Assembly: GCF_050948215.1 (NCBI RefSeq)
Contig: NW_027488876.1
Coordinates: 186,001 to 250,000 of the forward strand
Source: Halictus rubicundus
Lineage: Eukaryota; Arthropoda; Insecta; Hymenoptera; Halictidae
Reading direction: 5' to 3'
Length of the DNA: 64,000 nucleotides
The translations under genes were made by a program, and so were the position numbers. This document shows, one piece after another, positions 28,031 through 42,539 of the stretch. Numbering within the stretch: position 1 is the first letter of the stretch; each line of letters opens with the position of its first letter. Below the pieces are notes generated by a model. It was not told where the DNA came from, ran no database searches, and worked only from the letters and a program-made list of their open reading frames with translations.

Positions 28031-30399
28031 ATGATAGAGGATAGGATAGGATAGAGGATAGGATAGGATAGAGGATAGGATAGGATAGAGGATAGGATCG
28101 GATAGAGGATAGGATAGGGGATTGGATAGGATACAGGATAGGGTAGGATAGAGGATAGGATAGGATAGGATAGAGGATAGGATAGCATAGAGGATAGGAT
28201 ACGATAGAGGATACGATAGGATAGGATAGAGGATAGGATAGGATAGAGGATAGGATATGATAGAGGATAGGATAGGATAGAGGATAGGATGGGATAGAGG
28301 ATAGGATAGGATAGAGGATAGGATAAGATAGAGGATAAGATAGGATAGAGGATTGGAGAGGATAGAGGATAGGATATGATAGAGGATAGGATAGGATAGA
28401 GGATAGGATTTGATAGATGATAGGATAGGATAGAGGATAGGATAAGATAGAGGATAGGATATGATAGAGGATAGGATAGGATAGAGGATAGGATAGGGGA
28501 TTGCATAGGATAGGGGATAGGATAGGATAGAGGATAGGATCGTATAGAGGATAGGATATAATAGAGGATAGGATAGCATGGAGGATAGGATACGATAGAG
28601 GATACGATAGGATAGGATAGAGGATACTATAGGATAGAGGATAGGATAGGATAGAGGATAGGATATGATAGAGGATAGGATAGGATAGAGGATAGGATAG
28701 GATAGAGGATAGGATAGGGTAGAGGATAGGATAGGATAGAGGATAGGATAGGATAGAGGATAGGATCGGATAGGATGGAGGATAGGATAGGATAGAGGAT
28801 AGGATATGATAGAGGATAGGATGGGATAGAGGATAGAATAGGATAGAGGATAGGATAAGATAGAGGATAGGATCGGATAGAGGATAGGATAGGGGTTTGG
28901 ATAGGATAGAGGATAGGATACGATAGAGGATAAGAAAGGATAGAGGATAGGATAGTATAGATGATAGGATATAACAGAGGATAGGATAGCATAGAGGATA
29001 GGATACGATAGAGGATAGGATAGGATATGATAGAGGATAGGATAGGATAGAGGATAGGATAGGATAGAGGATAGGATAGGATAGAGGATAGGATATGATA
29101 GAGGATAGGATAGGATAGAGGATAGGATAGGGGATTGCATAGGATAGAGGATAGGATAGGATAGAGGATAGGATAGTATAGAGGATAGGATAGGATAGAG
29201 CATAGGATAGGATATAGGATAGGATGCGATAGAGGATACGATAGGATAGGATAGAGGATAGGATAGGATAGAGGATAGGATAGGATAGAGGATAGGATAT
29301 GATAGAGGATAGGATAGGATAGAGGATAGGATAGGATAGAGGATAAGATAGGTTGGAGGATAGGATAGGATAGAGGATAGGATAGGATAGAGGATAGGAT
29401 AAGATAGAGGATATGATAGGATAGACGATAGGATGCGATAGAGGATAGGATAGGATCGAGGATAGGATAGGACAGAGGATAGGATCGGATAGAGGATAGG
29501 ATAGGGGATTGGATAGGATAGAGGATAGGATAGGATAGGGGATAGGATAAGATAGAGGATAAGATGGGATAGAGGATAGGATCGGATAGAGGATAGGATA
29601 GGGGATTGGATAGGATAGAGGATAGGGTAGGATAGAGGATAGGATAGGATAGGATAGAGGATAGGATAGCATAGAGGATAGGATACGATAGAGGATACGA
29701 TAGGATAGGATAGAGGATAGGATAGGATAGAGGATAGGATATGATAGAGGATAGGATAGGATAGAGGATAGGATGGGATAGAGGATAGGATAGGATAGAG
29801 GATAGGATAAGATAGAGGATAAGATAGGATAGAGGATTGGAGAGGATAGAGGATAGGATATGATAGAGGATAGGATAGGATAGAGGATAGGATTTGATAG
29901 ATGATAGGATAGGATAGAGGATAGGATAAGATAGAGGATAGGATAGGATAGAGGATAGGATAGGATAGAGTATAGGATAGGATAGAGGATAGGATCGGAT
30001 AGAGGATAGGATAGGGGATTGGATAGGATAGAGGATAGGATAGGATAGAGGATACGATAGGATAGAGGATAGGATAGTATAGATGATAGGATATAACAGA
30101 GGATAGGACAGCATAGAGGATAGGATACGATAGAGGATAGGATTTGATAGATGATAGGATAGGATAGAGGATAGGATAAGATAGAGGATAGGATAGGATA
30201 GAGGATAGGATAGGATAGAGGATAGGATATGATAGAGGATAGGATAGGATAGAGGATAGGATAGGGGATTGCATAGGATAGAGGATAGGATAGGATAGAG
30301 GATAGGATCGTATAGAGGATAGGATATAATAGAGGATAGGATAGCATGGAGGATAGGATACGATAGAGGATACGATAGGATAGGATAGAGGATAGGATA
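28031..30399. repeat. Extended block A, copy 3
   Basis: The segment matches 9722-12090 at an offset of 18,309 bp. Its part from 28740 matches the window start at 28,739 bp. Private substitutions include GATAGAATAGG near 28836 and GAGCATAGG near 29200, where the other copies read GATAGG and GAGGATAGG. ACTATAGG at 28626 marks the shared upstream arm. The block ends in GGGGTTTGG at 30400, as copy 2 does at 12091. Confidence 0.9.
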
Positions 30400-31460
30400 G
30401 GGGTTTGGATAGGATAGAGGATAGGATAAGATAGAGGATAGGATAGGATAGAGGATAGGATAGGATAGAGGATAGGATAGGATAGAGGACAGGATAAGAT
30501 AGAGGATAGGATAGGATAGAGGATAGGATAGGGTAGAGTATAGGATAGGGGATTGGATAGGATAGAGGATAGGATAGGATAGGATAGAGGATAGGATAGC
30601 ATAGAGGATAGGATACGATAGAGGATACGATAGGATAGGATAGAGGATAGGATAGGATAGAGGATAGGATATGATAGAGGATAGGATAGGATAGAGGATA
30701 GGATGGGATAGAGGATAGGATAGGATAGAGGATAGGATAAGATAGAGGATAAGATAGGATAGAGGATTGGAGAGGATAGAGGATAGGATATGATAGAGGA
30801 TAGGATAGGATAGAGGATAGGATTTGATAGATGATAGGATAGGATAGAGGATAGGATAAGATAGAGGATAGGATAGGATAGAGGATAGGATAGGATAGAG
30901 TATAGGATAGGATAGAGGATAGGATCGGATAGAGGATAGGATAGGGGATTGGATAGGATAGAGGATAGGATAGGATAGAGGATACGATAGGATAGAGGAT
31001 AGGATAGTATAGATGATAGGATATAACAGAGGATAGGACAGCATAGAGGATAGGATACGATAGAGGATAGGATTTGATAGATGATAGGATAGGATAGAGG
31101 ATAGGATAAGATAGAGGATAGGATAGGATAGAGGATAGGATAGGATAGAGGATAGGATATGATAGAGGATAGGATAGGATAGAGGATAGGATAGGGGATT
31201 GCATAGGATAGAGGATAGGATAGGATAGAGGATAGGATCGTATAGAGGATAGGATATAATAGAGGATAGGATAGCATGGAGGATAGGATACGATAGAGGA
31301 TACGATAGGATAGGATAGAGGATAGGATAGGGGTTTGGATAGGATAGAGGATAGGATAAGATAGAGGATAGGATAGGATAGAGGATAGGATAGGATAGAG
31401 GATAGGATAGGATAGAGGACAGGATAAGATAGAGGATAGGATAGGATAGAGGATAGGATA
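29640..31460. repeat. Tandem duplication, period 930 bp
   Basis: Positions about 29640-30530 recur at about 30570-31460 at an offset of 930 bp. Paired landmarks are GCATAGAGG at 29669 and 30599, ATCGTATAG at 30308 and 31238, and GGGTTTGG at 30401 and 31331. At the join (30528-30550) AGGGTAGAGTATAGG leads through GGGGATTGG into the second copy. Since the first copy is the tail of block A copy 3, this duplication is younger than, or was formed with, that copy. Confidence 0.86.
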
Positions 31461-32630
31461 AGATAGAGGATAGGATAGGATAGAGGATAGGATAGAGGAT
31501 AGGATAGGGTAGAGGATAGGATAGGGTAGAGGATAGGATAGGGTAGAGGATAGGATAGTATAGAGGATAGGATAGGAAAGAAGATAGGATAGGATAGAGG
31601 ATAGGATACGATAGAGGATACGAAAGGATAGGATAGAGGGTAGGATAGGATAGAGGATAGGATAGGGTAGAGTATAGGATAGGGGATTGGATAGGATAGA
31701 GGATAGGATAGGATAGAGGATAGGATACGATAGAGGATACGATAGGATAGGATAGAGGATAGGATAGGGGATTGGATAGGATAGAGGATAGGATAGGATA
31801 GAGGATAGGATACGATAGAGGATACGATAGGATAGAATAGAGGATAGGATAGGATAGAGGATAGGATAGGATAGAGGATAGGTTAGGATAGAGGATAGGA
31901 TAGGGTAGAGGATAGGAGAGGATAGTATATAGGATAGGATAGAGGATAGGATCGGATAGAGGATAGGATAGGGGTTTGGATAGGATAGAGGATAGGATAG
32001 GATAGGATAGAGGATAGGATAGGATAGAGGATAGGATCGGATAGAGGATAGGATAGGGGATTGGATAGGATAGAGGATAGGATAGGATAGAGGATAGGAT
32101 AAGATAGAGGATAAGATGGGATAGAGGATAGGATAGGATAGAGGATAGGATATGATAGAGGATAGGATAGGATAGGATAGATGATAGGATAGGATACAGG
32201 ATAGGATAAGATAGAGGATAGGATAGGATAGAGGATAGGATAGGGGATTGGATAGGATAGAGGATAGGATAGGATAGAGGATAGGATACGATAGAGGATA
32301 CGATAGGATAGAATAGAGGATAGGATAGGATAGAGGATAGGATAGGATAGATGATAGGTTAGGATAGAGGATATTATAGGGTAGAGGATAGGAGAGGATA
32401 TTATATAGGATAGGATAGAGGATAGGATCGGATAGAGGATAGGATAGGGGTTTGGATAGGATAGAGGATAGGATAGGATAGAGGATAGGATAGGATAGAG
32501 GATAGGATAGGATAGAGGATAGGATAGGATAGAGGATAGGATCGGATAGAGGATAGGATAGGGGATTGGATAGGATACAGGATAGGGTAGGATAGAGGAT
32601 AGGATAGGATAGGATAGAGGATAGGATAGC
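31321..32630. repeat. Partial copy of block D (right end of domain I)
   Basis: GGAAAGAAGATAGG at 31575 lies 6,450 bp from its partner at 25125, and ATTATATAGG at 32400 lies 6,360 bp from 26040. The copy therefore lacks about 90 bp, corresponding to one of the two GGAGAGGATAG / AGAATAG modules. A private GATAGATGATAGGTTAGG replaces GATAGAGGATAGGTTAGG near 32350. This is the last clear domain-I block. The marker set changes after about 32.7 kb. Confidence 0.82.
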
Positions 32631-35600
32631 ATAGAGGATAGGATACGATAGAGGATACGATAGGATAGGATAGAGGATAGGATAGGATAGAGGATAGGAT
32701 AGGATCGAGGATAGGTTAGGATAGAGGATAGGATAGGGTAGAGGATAGGATAGGATAGTGGATAGGATAGGATAGAGGATAGGATCGGATAGAGGATAGG
32801 ATAGGGGTTTGGATAGGATAGAGGATAGGATACGATAGAGGATAAGAAAGGATAGGATAGAGGGTAGGATAGGATAGAGGATAGGATAGGGTAGAGGATA
32901 GGATAGGGGATTGGATAGGATAGAGAATAGGATAGGATAGAGGATAGGATACGATAGAGGATACGATAGGATAGGATAGAGGATAGGATAGGATAGAGGA
33001 TAGGATAGGATAGAGGATAGGATCGGATTGAGGATAGGATAGGGGATTGGATAGGATAGAGGATAGGATATGATAGAGGATAGGATAGGATAGAGGATAG
33101 GATAGGATAGATGATAGGATAGGATAGAGGATAGGATAAGATAGAGGATAGGATAGGATAGAGGATAGGATAGGATAGAGGATAGGATAGGATAGAGGAT
33201 AGGATCGGATAGAGGATAGGGTAGGGGATTGGATAGGATAGAGGATAGGATAGGATAGAGGATAGGATAGGATAGAGGATAGGATAGGATAGAGGGTAGG
33301 ATATGATAGAGGATAGGATAGGATAGAGGATAGGGTAGGGGATTGGATAGGATAGAGGATAGGATAGGATAGAGGATAGGATAGGATAGAGAATAGGATC
33401 GTATAGAGGATAGGATATAATAGAGGATAGGATAGCATAGAGGATAGGATACGATAGAGGATACGATAGGATAGGATAGAGGATAGGATAGGATATAGGA
33501 TAGGATAGGATAGAGGATAGGATATGATTGAGGATAGGATAGGATAGCGGATAGGATAGGATAGAGGATAGGATAGGATAGAGGATAGGATAGGGGATTG
33601 GATAGGATAGAGGATAGGATAGGATAGAGGATAGGATCGTATAGAGGATAGGATATAATAGAGGATAGGATAGCATAGAGGATAGGATACGATAGAGGAT
33701 ACGATAGGATAGGATAGAGGATAGGATAGGATATGGGATAGGATAGGATAGAGGATAGGATATGATTGAGGATAGGATATGATAGCGGATAGGATAGGAT
33801 AGAGGATAGGATAGGATAAAGGATAGGATAGAGGATAGGATAGGGTAGAGGATAGGATAGGGGATTGGATAGGATAGAGAATAGGATAGGATAGAGGATA
33901 GGATACGATAGAGGATACGATAGGATAGGATAGAGGATAGGATAGGATAGAGGATAGGATAGGATAGAGGATAGGATAGGATAGAGGATAGGATCGGATA
34001 GAGGATAGGATAGGGGATTGGATAGGATAGAGGATAGGGTAGGATAGAGGATAGGATAGGATAGAGGATAGGATAAGATAGAGGATAAGATAGGATAGAG
34101 GATAGGATAAGATAGAGGATAGGATATGATAGAGGATAGGATAGGATAGAGGATAGGATGGGATAGAGGATAGGATAGGATAGAGGATAGGATAAGATAG
34201 AGGATAAGATAGGATAGAGGATTGGATAGGATAGAGGATAGGATATGATAGAGGATAGGATAGGATAGAGGATAGGATAGGATAGATGATAGGATAGGAT
34301 AGAGGATAGGATAAGATAGAGGATAGGATAGGATAGAGGATAGGATAGGATAGAGGATAGGATAGGATAGAGGATAGGATCGGATAGAGGATAGGGTAGG
34401 GGATTGGATAGGATAGAGGATAGGATAGGATAGAGGATAGGATAGGATAGAGGGTAGGATATGATAGAGGATAGGATAGGATAGAGGATAGGGTAGGGGA
34501 TTGGATAGGATAGAGGATAGGATAGGATAGAGGATAGGATAGGATAGAGGATAGGATCGTATAGAGGATAGGATATAATAGAGGATAGGATAGCATAGAG
34601 GATAGGATACGATAGAGGATACGATAGGATAGGATAGAGGATAGGATAGGATATAGGATAGGATAGGATAGAGGATAGGATATGATTGAGGATAGGATAG
34701 GATAGCGGATAGGATAGGATAGAGGATAGGATAGGGGATTGGATAGGATAGAGGATAGGATAGGATAGAGGATAGGATACGATAGAGGATACGATAGTAT
34801 AGGATAGAGGATACGATAGGATAGAGGATAGGATAGGATAGAGGATAGGTTAGGATAGAGGATAGGATAGGGTAGAGGATAGGATAGGCTAGAGGATAGG
34901 ATAGGATAGAGGATAGGATCGGATAGAGGATAGGATTGGGGTTTGGATAGGATAGAGGATAGGATAGGATAGAGGATAGGATAGGATAGAGGATAGGATA
35001 GGATAGATGATAGGATAGGATAGAGGATAGGATAAGATAGAGGATAGGATAGGATAGAGGATAGGATAAGATAGAGGATAGGATAGGATAGAGGATAGGA
35101 TAGGGGATTGGATAGGATAGAGGCTAGGATAGGGTAGAGGATCGGATAGGGTAGAGGATAGGATAGTATAGAGGATAGGATAGGAAAGAGGATAGGATAG
35201 GATAGAGGATAGGATACGATAGAGGATACGAAAGGATAGGATAGAGGATAGGATAGGATAGAGGATACGATAGGATAGGATAGAGGATAGGATAGGATAG
35301 AGGATAGGATATGATAGAGGATAGGATAGGATAGAGGATAGAATAGGATAGAGGATAGGATAGTATAGAGGATAGGATATAATAGAGGATAGGATAGGAT
35401 AGAGAATAGGATAGGATAGAGGATAGGTTAGGGTAGAGGATAGTATAGGATAGAGGATAAGATAGGGTAGAGGATAGGATAGGATAGAGGATAGGATAGG
35501 ATAGAGGATAGGATAGGATAGAGGATAAGATAGGGTAGAGGATAGGATAGGATAGAGGATAGGATATGATAGAGGATAGGATAGGATAGAGGATAGAATA

Positions 35601-36600
35601 GGATAGAGGATAGGATAGTATAGAGGATAGGATATAATAGAGGATAGGATAGGATAGAGAATAGGATAGGATAGAGGATAGGTTAGGATAGAGGATAGTA
35701 TAGGATAGAGGATAAGATAGGGTAGAGGATAGGATAGGATAGAGGATAGGATAGGACAGAGGATAGGATAGGATAGGATAGAGGATAGGATAGGATAGAG
35801 TATAGGATAGGATAGAGGATAGAATAGGATAGAGGATAGGATAGGATAGAGGATAGAATAGGATAGAGGATAGGATACGATAGAGGATAGGATATAATAG
35901 AGGATAGGATAGGAAAGAGGATAGGATATGATAGAGGATCGGATAGGATAGAGGATTGGATAGGATAGAGAATATGATACTGTAGACGATAGGGGATTGG
36001 ATCGGATACAGGATAGGAGACGGTAGAGGATAGGATAGGATAGGGTAGAGAATAGGATAGGATAGAGGATAGGTTAGGATAGAGGATGGGATAGGATAGA
36101 GGATAGGATACGATAGAGGATAGGATAAGGGATTGGATAGGATAGAGGATAGGATAGGATAGAGGATAGGATACGATAGAGGATACGATAGGATAGGATA
36201 GAGGATAGGATAGGATAGAGGATAGGAGAGAATAGAGGATAGGATATGATAGAGGATAAGGTACGATAGAGGATACGATAGGATAGGATAGAGGATAGGA
36301 TAAGGGATTGGATAGGATAGAGGATAGAATAGGATAGAGGATAGGATACGATAGAGGATAGGATATAATAGAGGATAGGATAGGAAAGAGGATAGGATAG
36401 GATAGAGGATAGGATAGGGGATTGGATAGGATAGAGGATAGGATAGGATAGAGGATAGGATAGGATAGAGGATAGGATCGGATAGAGGATAGGGTAGGGG
36501 ATTGGATAGGATAGAGGATAGGATAGGATAGAGGATAGAATAGGATAGAGGGTAGGATATGATAGAGGATAGGATAGGATAGAGGATAGGGTAGGGGATT
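32631..36600. repeat. Domain-II satellite, first part
   Basis: This part is still purely AGGAT/AGAGGAT, but with new markers: ATGATTGAGG (33525, 33763, 34682), TAGCGGATAGG, AGGGTAGGGGATTGG (near 33211, 33331, 34392, 34490, 36491, 36590), GATTGGGGTTTGG at 34934 and AGGCTAGG near 34888 and 35121. A module of about 0.7 kb containing ATCGTATAG recurs with its CGTAT at 33400, 34559, 36656 and 40889. The first ACTGTAGACG module of the window is at 35979. I saw no gene. Confidence 0.85.
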
Positions 36601-38050
36601 GGATAGGATAGAGGATAGGATAGGATAGAGGATAGGATAGGATAGAGGATAGGATCGTATAGAGGATAGGATATAATAGAGGATAGGATAGCATAGAGGA
36701 TAGGATACGATAGAGGATACGATAGGATAGGATAGAGGATAGGATAGGATATAGGATAGGATAGGATAGAGGATAGGATATGATTGAGGATAGGATAGGA
36801 TAGCGGATAGGATAGGATAGAGGATAGGATAGGATAGAGGATAGGATAGGGGATTGGATAGGTTAGAGGATAGGATAGGATAGAGGATAGGATACGATAG
36901 AGGATACGATAGTATAGGATAGAGGATAGGATAGGATAGAGGATAGGATAGGATAGAGGATAGGTTAGGATAGAGGATAGGATAGGGTAGAGGATAGGAT
37001 AGGCTAGAGGATAGGATAGGATAGAGGATAGGATCGGATAGAGGATAGGATTGGGGTTTGGATAGGATAGAGGATAGGATAGGATAGAGGATAGGATAGG
37101 ATAGAGGATAGGATAGGATAGATGATAGGATAGGATAGAGGATAGGATAAGATAGAGGATAGGATAGGATAGAGGATAGGATAAGATAGAGGATAGGATA
37201 GGATAGAGGATAGGATAGGGGATTGGATAGGATAGAGGCTAGGATAGGGTAGAGGATCGGATAGGGTAGAGGATAGGATAGTATAGAGGATAGGATAGGA
37301 AAGAGGATAGGATAGGATAGAGGATAGGATACGATAGAGGATACGAAAGGATAGGATAGAGGGTAGGATAGGATAGAGGATAGGATAGGGTAGAGTATAG
37401 GATAGGGGATTGGATAGGATAGAGGATAGGATAGGATAGAGGATAGGATACGATAGAGGATACGATAGGATAGGATAGAGGATAGGATAGGATAGAGGAT
37501 ACGATAGGATAGGATAGAGGATAGGATAGGATAGAGGATAGGATATGATAGAGGATAGGATAGGATAGAGGATAGAATAGGATAGAGGATAGGATAGTAT
37601 AGAGGATAGGATATAATAGAGGATAGGATAGGATAGAGAATAGGATAGGATAGAGGATAGGTTAGGATAGAGGATAGTATAGGATAGAGGATAAGATAGG
37701 GTAGAGGATAGGATAGGATAGAGGATAGGATAGGATAGAGGATAGGATAGGATAGGATAGAGGATAGGATAGGATAGAGTATAGGATAGGATAGAGGATA
37801 GAATAGGATAGAGGATAGGATAGGATAGAGGATAGAATAGGATAGAGGATAGGATACGATAGAGGATAGGATATAATAGAGGATAGGATAGGAAAGAGGA
37901 TAGGATATGATAGAGGATCGGATAGGATAGAGGATTGGATAGGATAGAGAATATGATACTGTAGACGATAGGGGATTGGATCGGATACAGGATAGGAGAC
38001 GGTAGAGGATAGGATAGGATAGGGTAGAGAATAGGATAGGATAGAGGATA
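36600..38050. repeat. Block G, copy 1, matches 41.1-42.5 kb
   Basis: The segment aligns with about 41070-42530 at an offset of 4,471 bp, increasing to 4,488 bp (one monomer) before the ACTGTAGACG module. Landmarks are ATCGTATAG at 36655, ATGATTGAGG at 36780, ACGATAGTATAGG near 36906, AGGCTAGAGG near 37011, GATTGGGGTTTGG at 37049, AGAGGCTAGG near 37234 and ACTGTAGACG at 37958. Parts also match 34.7-36.07 kb at 2,115 bp (1,979 bp after an eight-monomer change), so this block has three members. Confidence 0.85.
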
Positions 38051-41000
38051 GGTTAGGATAGAGGATAGGATAGGATAGAGGATAGGATAGGATAGAGGAT
38101 AGGATAAGATAGAGGATATGATAGGATAGACGATAGGATACGATAGAGGATAGGATAGGATCTAGGCTAGGATAGGACAGAGGATACGACAGGATAGGAT
38201 AGAGAATAGGATAGGATAGAGGATAGGATAGGACAGAGGGTAGGATAGGATAGAGGATAGAATAGGATAGAGGATAGGATACGATAGAGGATAGGATAAG
38301 GGATTGGATAGGATAGAGGATAGGATAGGATAGAGGGTAGGATACGATAGAGGATACGATAGGATAGGATAGAGGATAGGATAGGATAGAGGATAGGAGA
38401 GAATAGAGGATAGGATATGATAGAGGATAAGGTACGATAGAGGATACGATAGGATAGGATAGAGGATAGGATAAGGGATTGGATAGGATAGAGGATAGAA
38501 TAGGATAGAGGATAGGATACGATAGAGGATACGATAGGATAGGATAGAGGATAGGATAGGATAGAGGATAGGATAGGGGATTGGATAGGATAGAGGATAG
38601 GGTAGGATAGAGGATAGGATAGGATAGAGGATAGGATAAGATAGAGGATAAGATAGGATAGAGGATAGGATAAGATAGAGGATAAGATAGGATAGAGGAT
38701 AGGATAAGATAGAGGATAAGATAGGTTAGAGGATTGGATAGGATAGAGGATAGGATATGATAGAGGATAGGATAGGATAGAGGATAGGATAGGATAGATG
38801 ATAAGATAGGAAAGAGGATAGGATAAGATAGAGGATAGGATATGATAGAGGATAGGATAGGATAGAGGATAGGATGGGATAGAGGATAGGATAGGATAGA
38901 GGATAGGATAAGATAGAGGATAAGATAGGATAGAGGATTGGATAGGATAGAGGATAGGATATGATAGAGGATAGGATAGGATAGAGGATAGGATAGGATA
39001 GATGATAGGATAGGATAGAGGATGGGATAAGATAGAGGATAGGATAGGGTAGAGGATAGGATAAGATAGAGGATAGGATCGGATAGAGGATAGGATCGGA
39101 TAGAGGATAGGATAGGGGATTGGATAGGATAGAGGATAGGATAGGATAGATGATAGGATAGGATAGAGGATAGGATAGGATAGAGGATAGGATAGGATAG
39201 AGGATAGGTTAGGATAGAGGATAGGATATGGTAGAGGATAGGATAGGATAGAGGATAGGATAGTATGGAGGATAGGATAGGAAAGAGGATAGGATAGGAT
39301 AGAGAATAGGATAGGATAGAGGATAGGATAGGGGATTGGATAGGATAGAGGATAGGGTAGGATAGAGGATAGGATAGGATAGAGGATAGGATAAGATAGA
39401 GGATAAGATAGGATAGAGGATAGGATAAGATAGAGGATAAGATAGGTTAGAGGATTGGATAGGATAGAGGATAGGATATGATAGAGGATAGGATGGGATA
39501 GAGGATAGGATAGGATAGAGGATAGGATAGGATAGAGGATAGGATGGGATAGAGGATAGGATAGGATAGAGGATAGGATAAGATAGAGGATAAGATAGGA
39601 TGGAGGATTGGATAGGATAGAGGATAGGATATGATAGAGGATAGGATAGGATAGAGGATAGGATAGGATAGATGATAGGATAGGATAGAGGATAGGATAA
39701 GATAGAGGATAGGATAGGATAGAGGATAGGATAGGATAGAGGATAGGATAGGATAGAGGATAGGATCGGATAGAGGATAGGATGCGATAGAGGATACGAA
39801 AGGATAGGATTGAGGGCAGGACAGGATAGAGGATAGGATAGGATAGAGGATAGGATAGGATAGAGGATAGGATAGGATAGAGGATAGGATAGGATAGAGG
39901 ATAGGATAGGATAGAGGATAGGATAAGATAGAGGATAAGATGGGATAGAGGATAGGATAGGATAGAGGATAGGATATGATAGAGAATAGGATAGGATAGG
40001 ATAGATGATAGGATAGGATAGAGGATAGGATAAGATAGAGGATAGGATAGGATAGAGGATAGGATAGGGGATTGGATAGGATAGAGGATAGGATAGGATA
40101 GAGGATAGTATACGATAGAGGATACGATAGGATAGAATAGAGGATAGGATACGATAGAGGATAGGATAGGATAGAGGATAGGTTAGGATAGAGGATAGGA
40201 TAGGGTAGAGGATAGGATAGGATAGTGGATAGGATAGGATAGAGGATAGGATCGGATAGAGGATAGGATAGGGGTTTGGATAGGATAGAGGATAGGATAC
40301 GATAGAGGATAAGAAAGGATAGGATAGAGGGTAGGATAGGATAGAGGATAGGATAGGGTAGAGGATAGGATAGGGGATTGGATAGGATAGAGAATAGGAT
40401 AGGATAGAGGATAGGATACGATAGAGGATACGATAGGATAGGATAGAGGATAGGATAGGATAGAGGATAGGATGGGATAGAGGATAGGATAGGATAGAGG
40501 ATAGGATAAGATAGAGGATAAGATAGGATGGAGGATTGGATAGGATAGAGGATAGGATATGATAGAGGATAGGATAGGATAGAGGATAGGATAGGATAGA
40601 TGATAGGATAGGATAGAGGATAGGATAAGATAGAGGATAGGATAGGATAGAGGATAGGATAGGATAGAGGATAGGATAGGATAGAGGATAGGATCGGATA
40701 GAGGATAGGGTAGGGGATTGGATAGGATAGAGGATAGGATAGGATAGAGGATAGGATAGGATAGAGGATAGGATAGGATAGAGGGTAGGATATGATAGAG
40801 GATAGGATAGGATAGAGGATAGGGTAGGGGATTGGATAGGATAGAGGATAGGATAGGATAGAGGATAGGATAGGATAGAGGATAGGATCGTATAGAGGAT
40901 AGGATATAATAGAGGATAGGATAGCATAGAGGATAGGATACGATAGAGGATACGATAGGATAGGATAGAGGATAGGATAGGATATAGGATAGGATAGGAT

Positions 41001-41069
41001 AGAGGATAGGATTTGATTGAGGATAGGATAGGATAGCGGATAGGATAGGATAGAGGATAGGATAGGATA
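38051..41069. repeat. Domain-II satellite between block G copies
   Basis: This stretch has AGGAT/AGAGGAT monomers with domain-II markers: TCTAGGCTAGG at 38161 followed by GATACGACAGG, GAGAGAATAGAGG near 38399, repeated GATAAGATAGG runs near 38645-38720 and 39405-39435, GGATTGAGGGCAGG near 39808, GGGGTTTGG near 40272 with AAGAAAGG near 40313, and AGGGTAGGGGATTGG near 40703 and 40820. No unique sequence and no gene were seen. Confidence 0.85.
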
Positions 41070-42530
41070 GAGGATAGGATAGGGGATTGGATAGGATAGA
41101 GGATAGGATAGGATAGAGGATAGGATCGTATAGAGGATAGGATATAATAGAGGATAGGATAGCATAGAGGATAGGATACGATAGAGGATACGATAGGATA
41201 GGATAGAGGATAGGATAGGATATAGGATAGGATAGGATAGAGGATAGGATATGATTGAGGATAGGATAGGATAGCGGATAGGATAGGATAGAGGATAGGA
41301 TAGGATAGAGGATAGGATAGGGGATTGGATAGGATAGAGGATAGGATAGGATAGAGGATAGGATACGATAGAGGATACGATAGTATAGGATAGAGGATAG
41401 GATAGGATAGAGGATAGGATAGGATAGAGGATAGGTTAGGATAGAGGATAGGATAGGGTAGAGGATAGGATAGGCTAGAGGATAGGATAGGATAGAGGAT
41501 AGGATCGGATAGAGGATAGGATTGGGGTTTGGATAGGATAGAGGATAGGATAGGATAGAGGATAGGATAGGATAGAGGATAGGATAGGATAGAGGATAGG
41601 ATAGGATAGAGGATAGGATAAGATAGAGGATAGGATAGGATAGAGGATAGGATAAGATATAGGATAGGATAGGATAGAGGATAGGATAGGGGATTGGATA
41701 GGATAGAGGCTAGGATAGGGTAGAGGATCGGATAGGGTAGAGGATAGGATAGTATAGAGGATAGGATAGGAAAGAGGATAGGATAGGATAGAGGATAGGA
41801 TACGATAGAGGATACGAAAGGATAGGATAGAGGGTAGGATAGGATAGAGGATAGGATAGGGTAGAGTATAGGATAGGGGATTGGATAGGATAGAGGATAG
41901 GATAGGATAGAGGATAGGATACGATAGAGGATACGATAGGATAGGATAGAGGATAGGATAGGATAGAGGATAGGATAGGATAGAGGATACGATAGGATAG
42001 GATAGAGGATAGGATAGGATAGAGGATAGGATATGATAGAGGATAGGATAGGATAGAGGATAGAATAGGATAGAGGATAGGATAGTATAGAGGATAGGAT
42101 ATAATAGAGGATAGGATAGGATAGAGAATAGGATAGGATAGAGGATAGGTTAGGATAGAGGATAGTATAGGATAGAGGATAAGATAGGGTACAGGATAGG
42201 ATAGGATAGAGGATAGGATAGGATAGAGGATAGGATAGGATAGGATAGAGGATAGGATAGGATAGAGTATAGGATAGGATAGAGGATAGAATAGGATAGA
42301 GGATAGGATAGGATAGAGGATAGAATAGGATAGAGGATAGGATACGATAGAGGATAGGATATAATAGAGGATAGGATAGGAAAGAGGATAGGATATGATA
42401 GAGGATCGGATAGGATAGACGATTGGATAGGATAGAGAATATGATACTGTAGACGATAGGGGATTGGATCGGATACAGGATAGGAGACGGTAGAGGATAG
42501 GATAGGATAGGGTAGAGAATAGGATAGGAT
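41070..42530. repeat. Block G, copy 2
   Basis: This is the partner of 36600-38050. ATCGTATAG at 41126, ATGATTGAGG at 41251, GATTGGGGTTTGG at 41520, AGAGGCTAGG near 41705 and ACTGTAGACG at 42446 follow in the same order. Copy-specific changes include GATATAGG near 41658 and GGTACAGG near 42188, where copy 1 reads GATAGAGG and GGTAGAGG. Confidence 0.84.
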
Positions 42531-42539
42531 AGAGGATAG

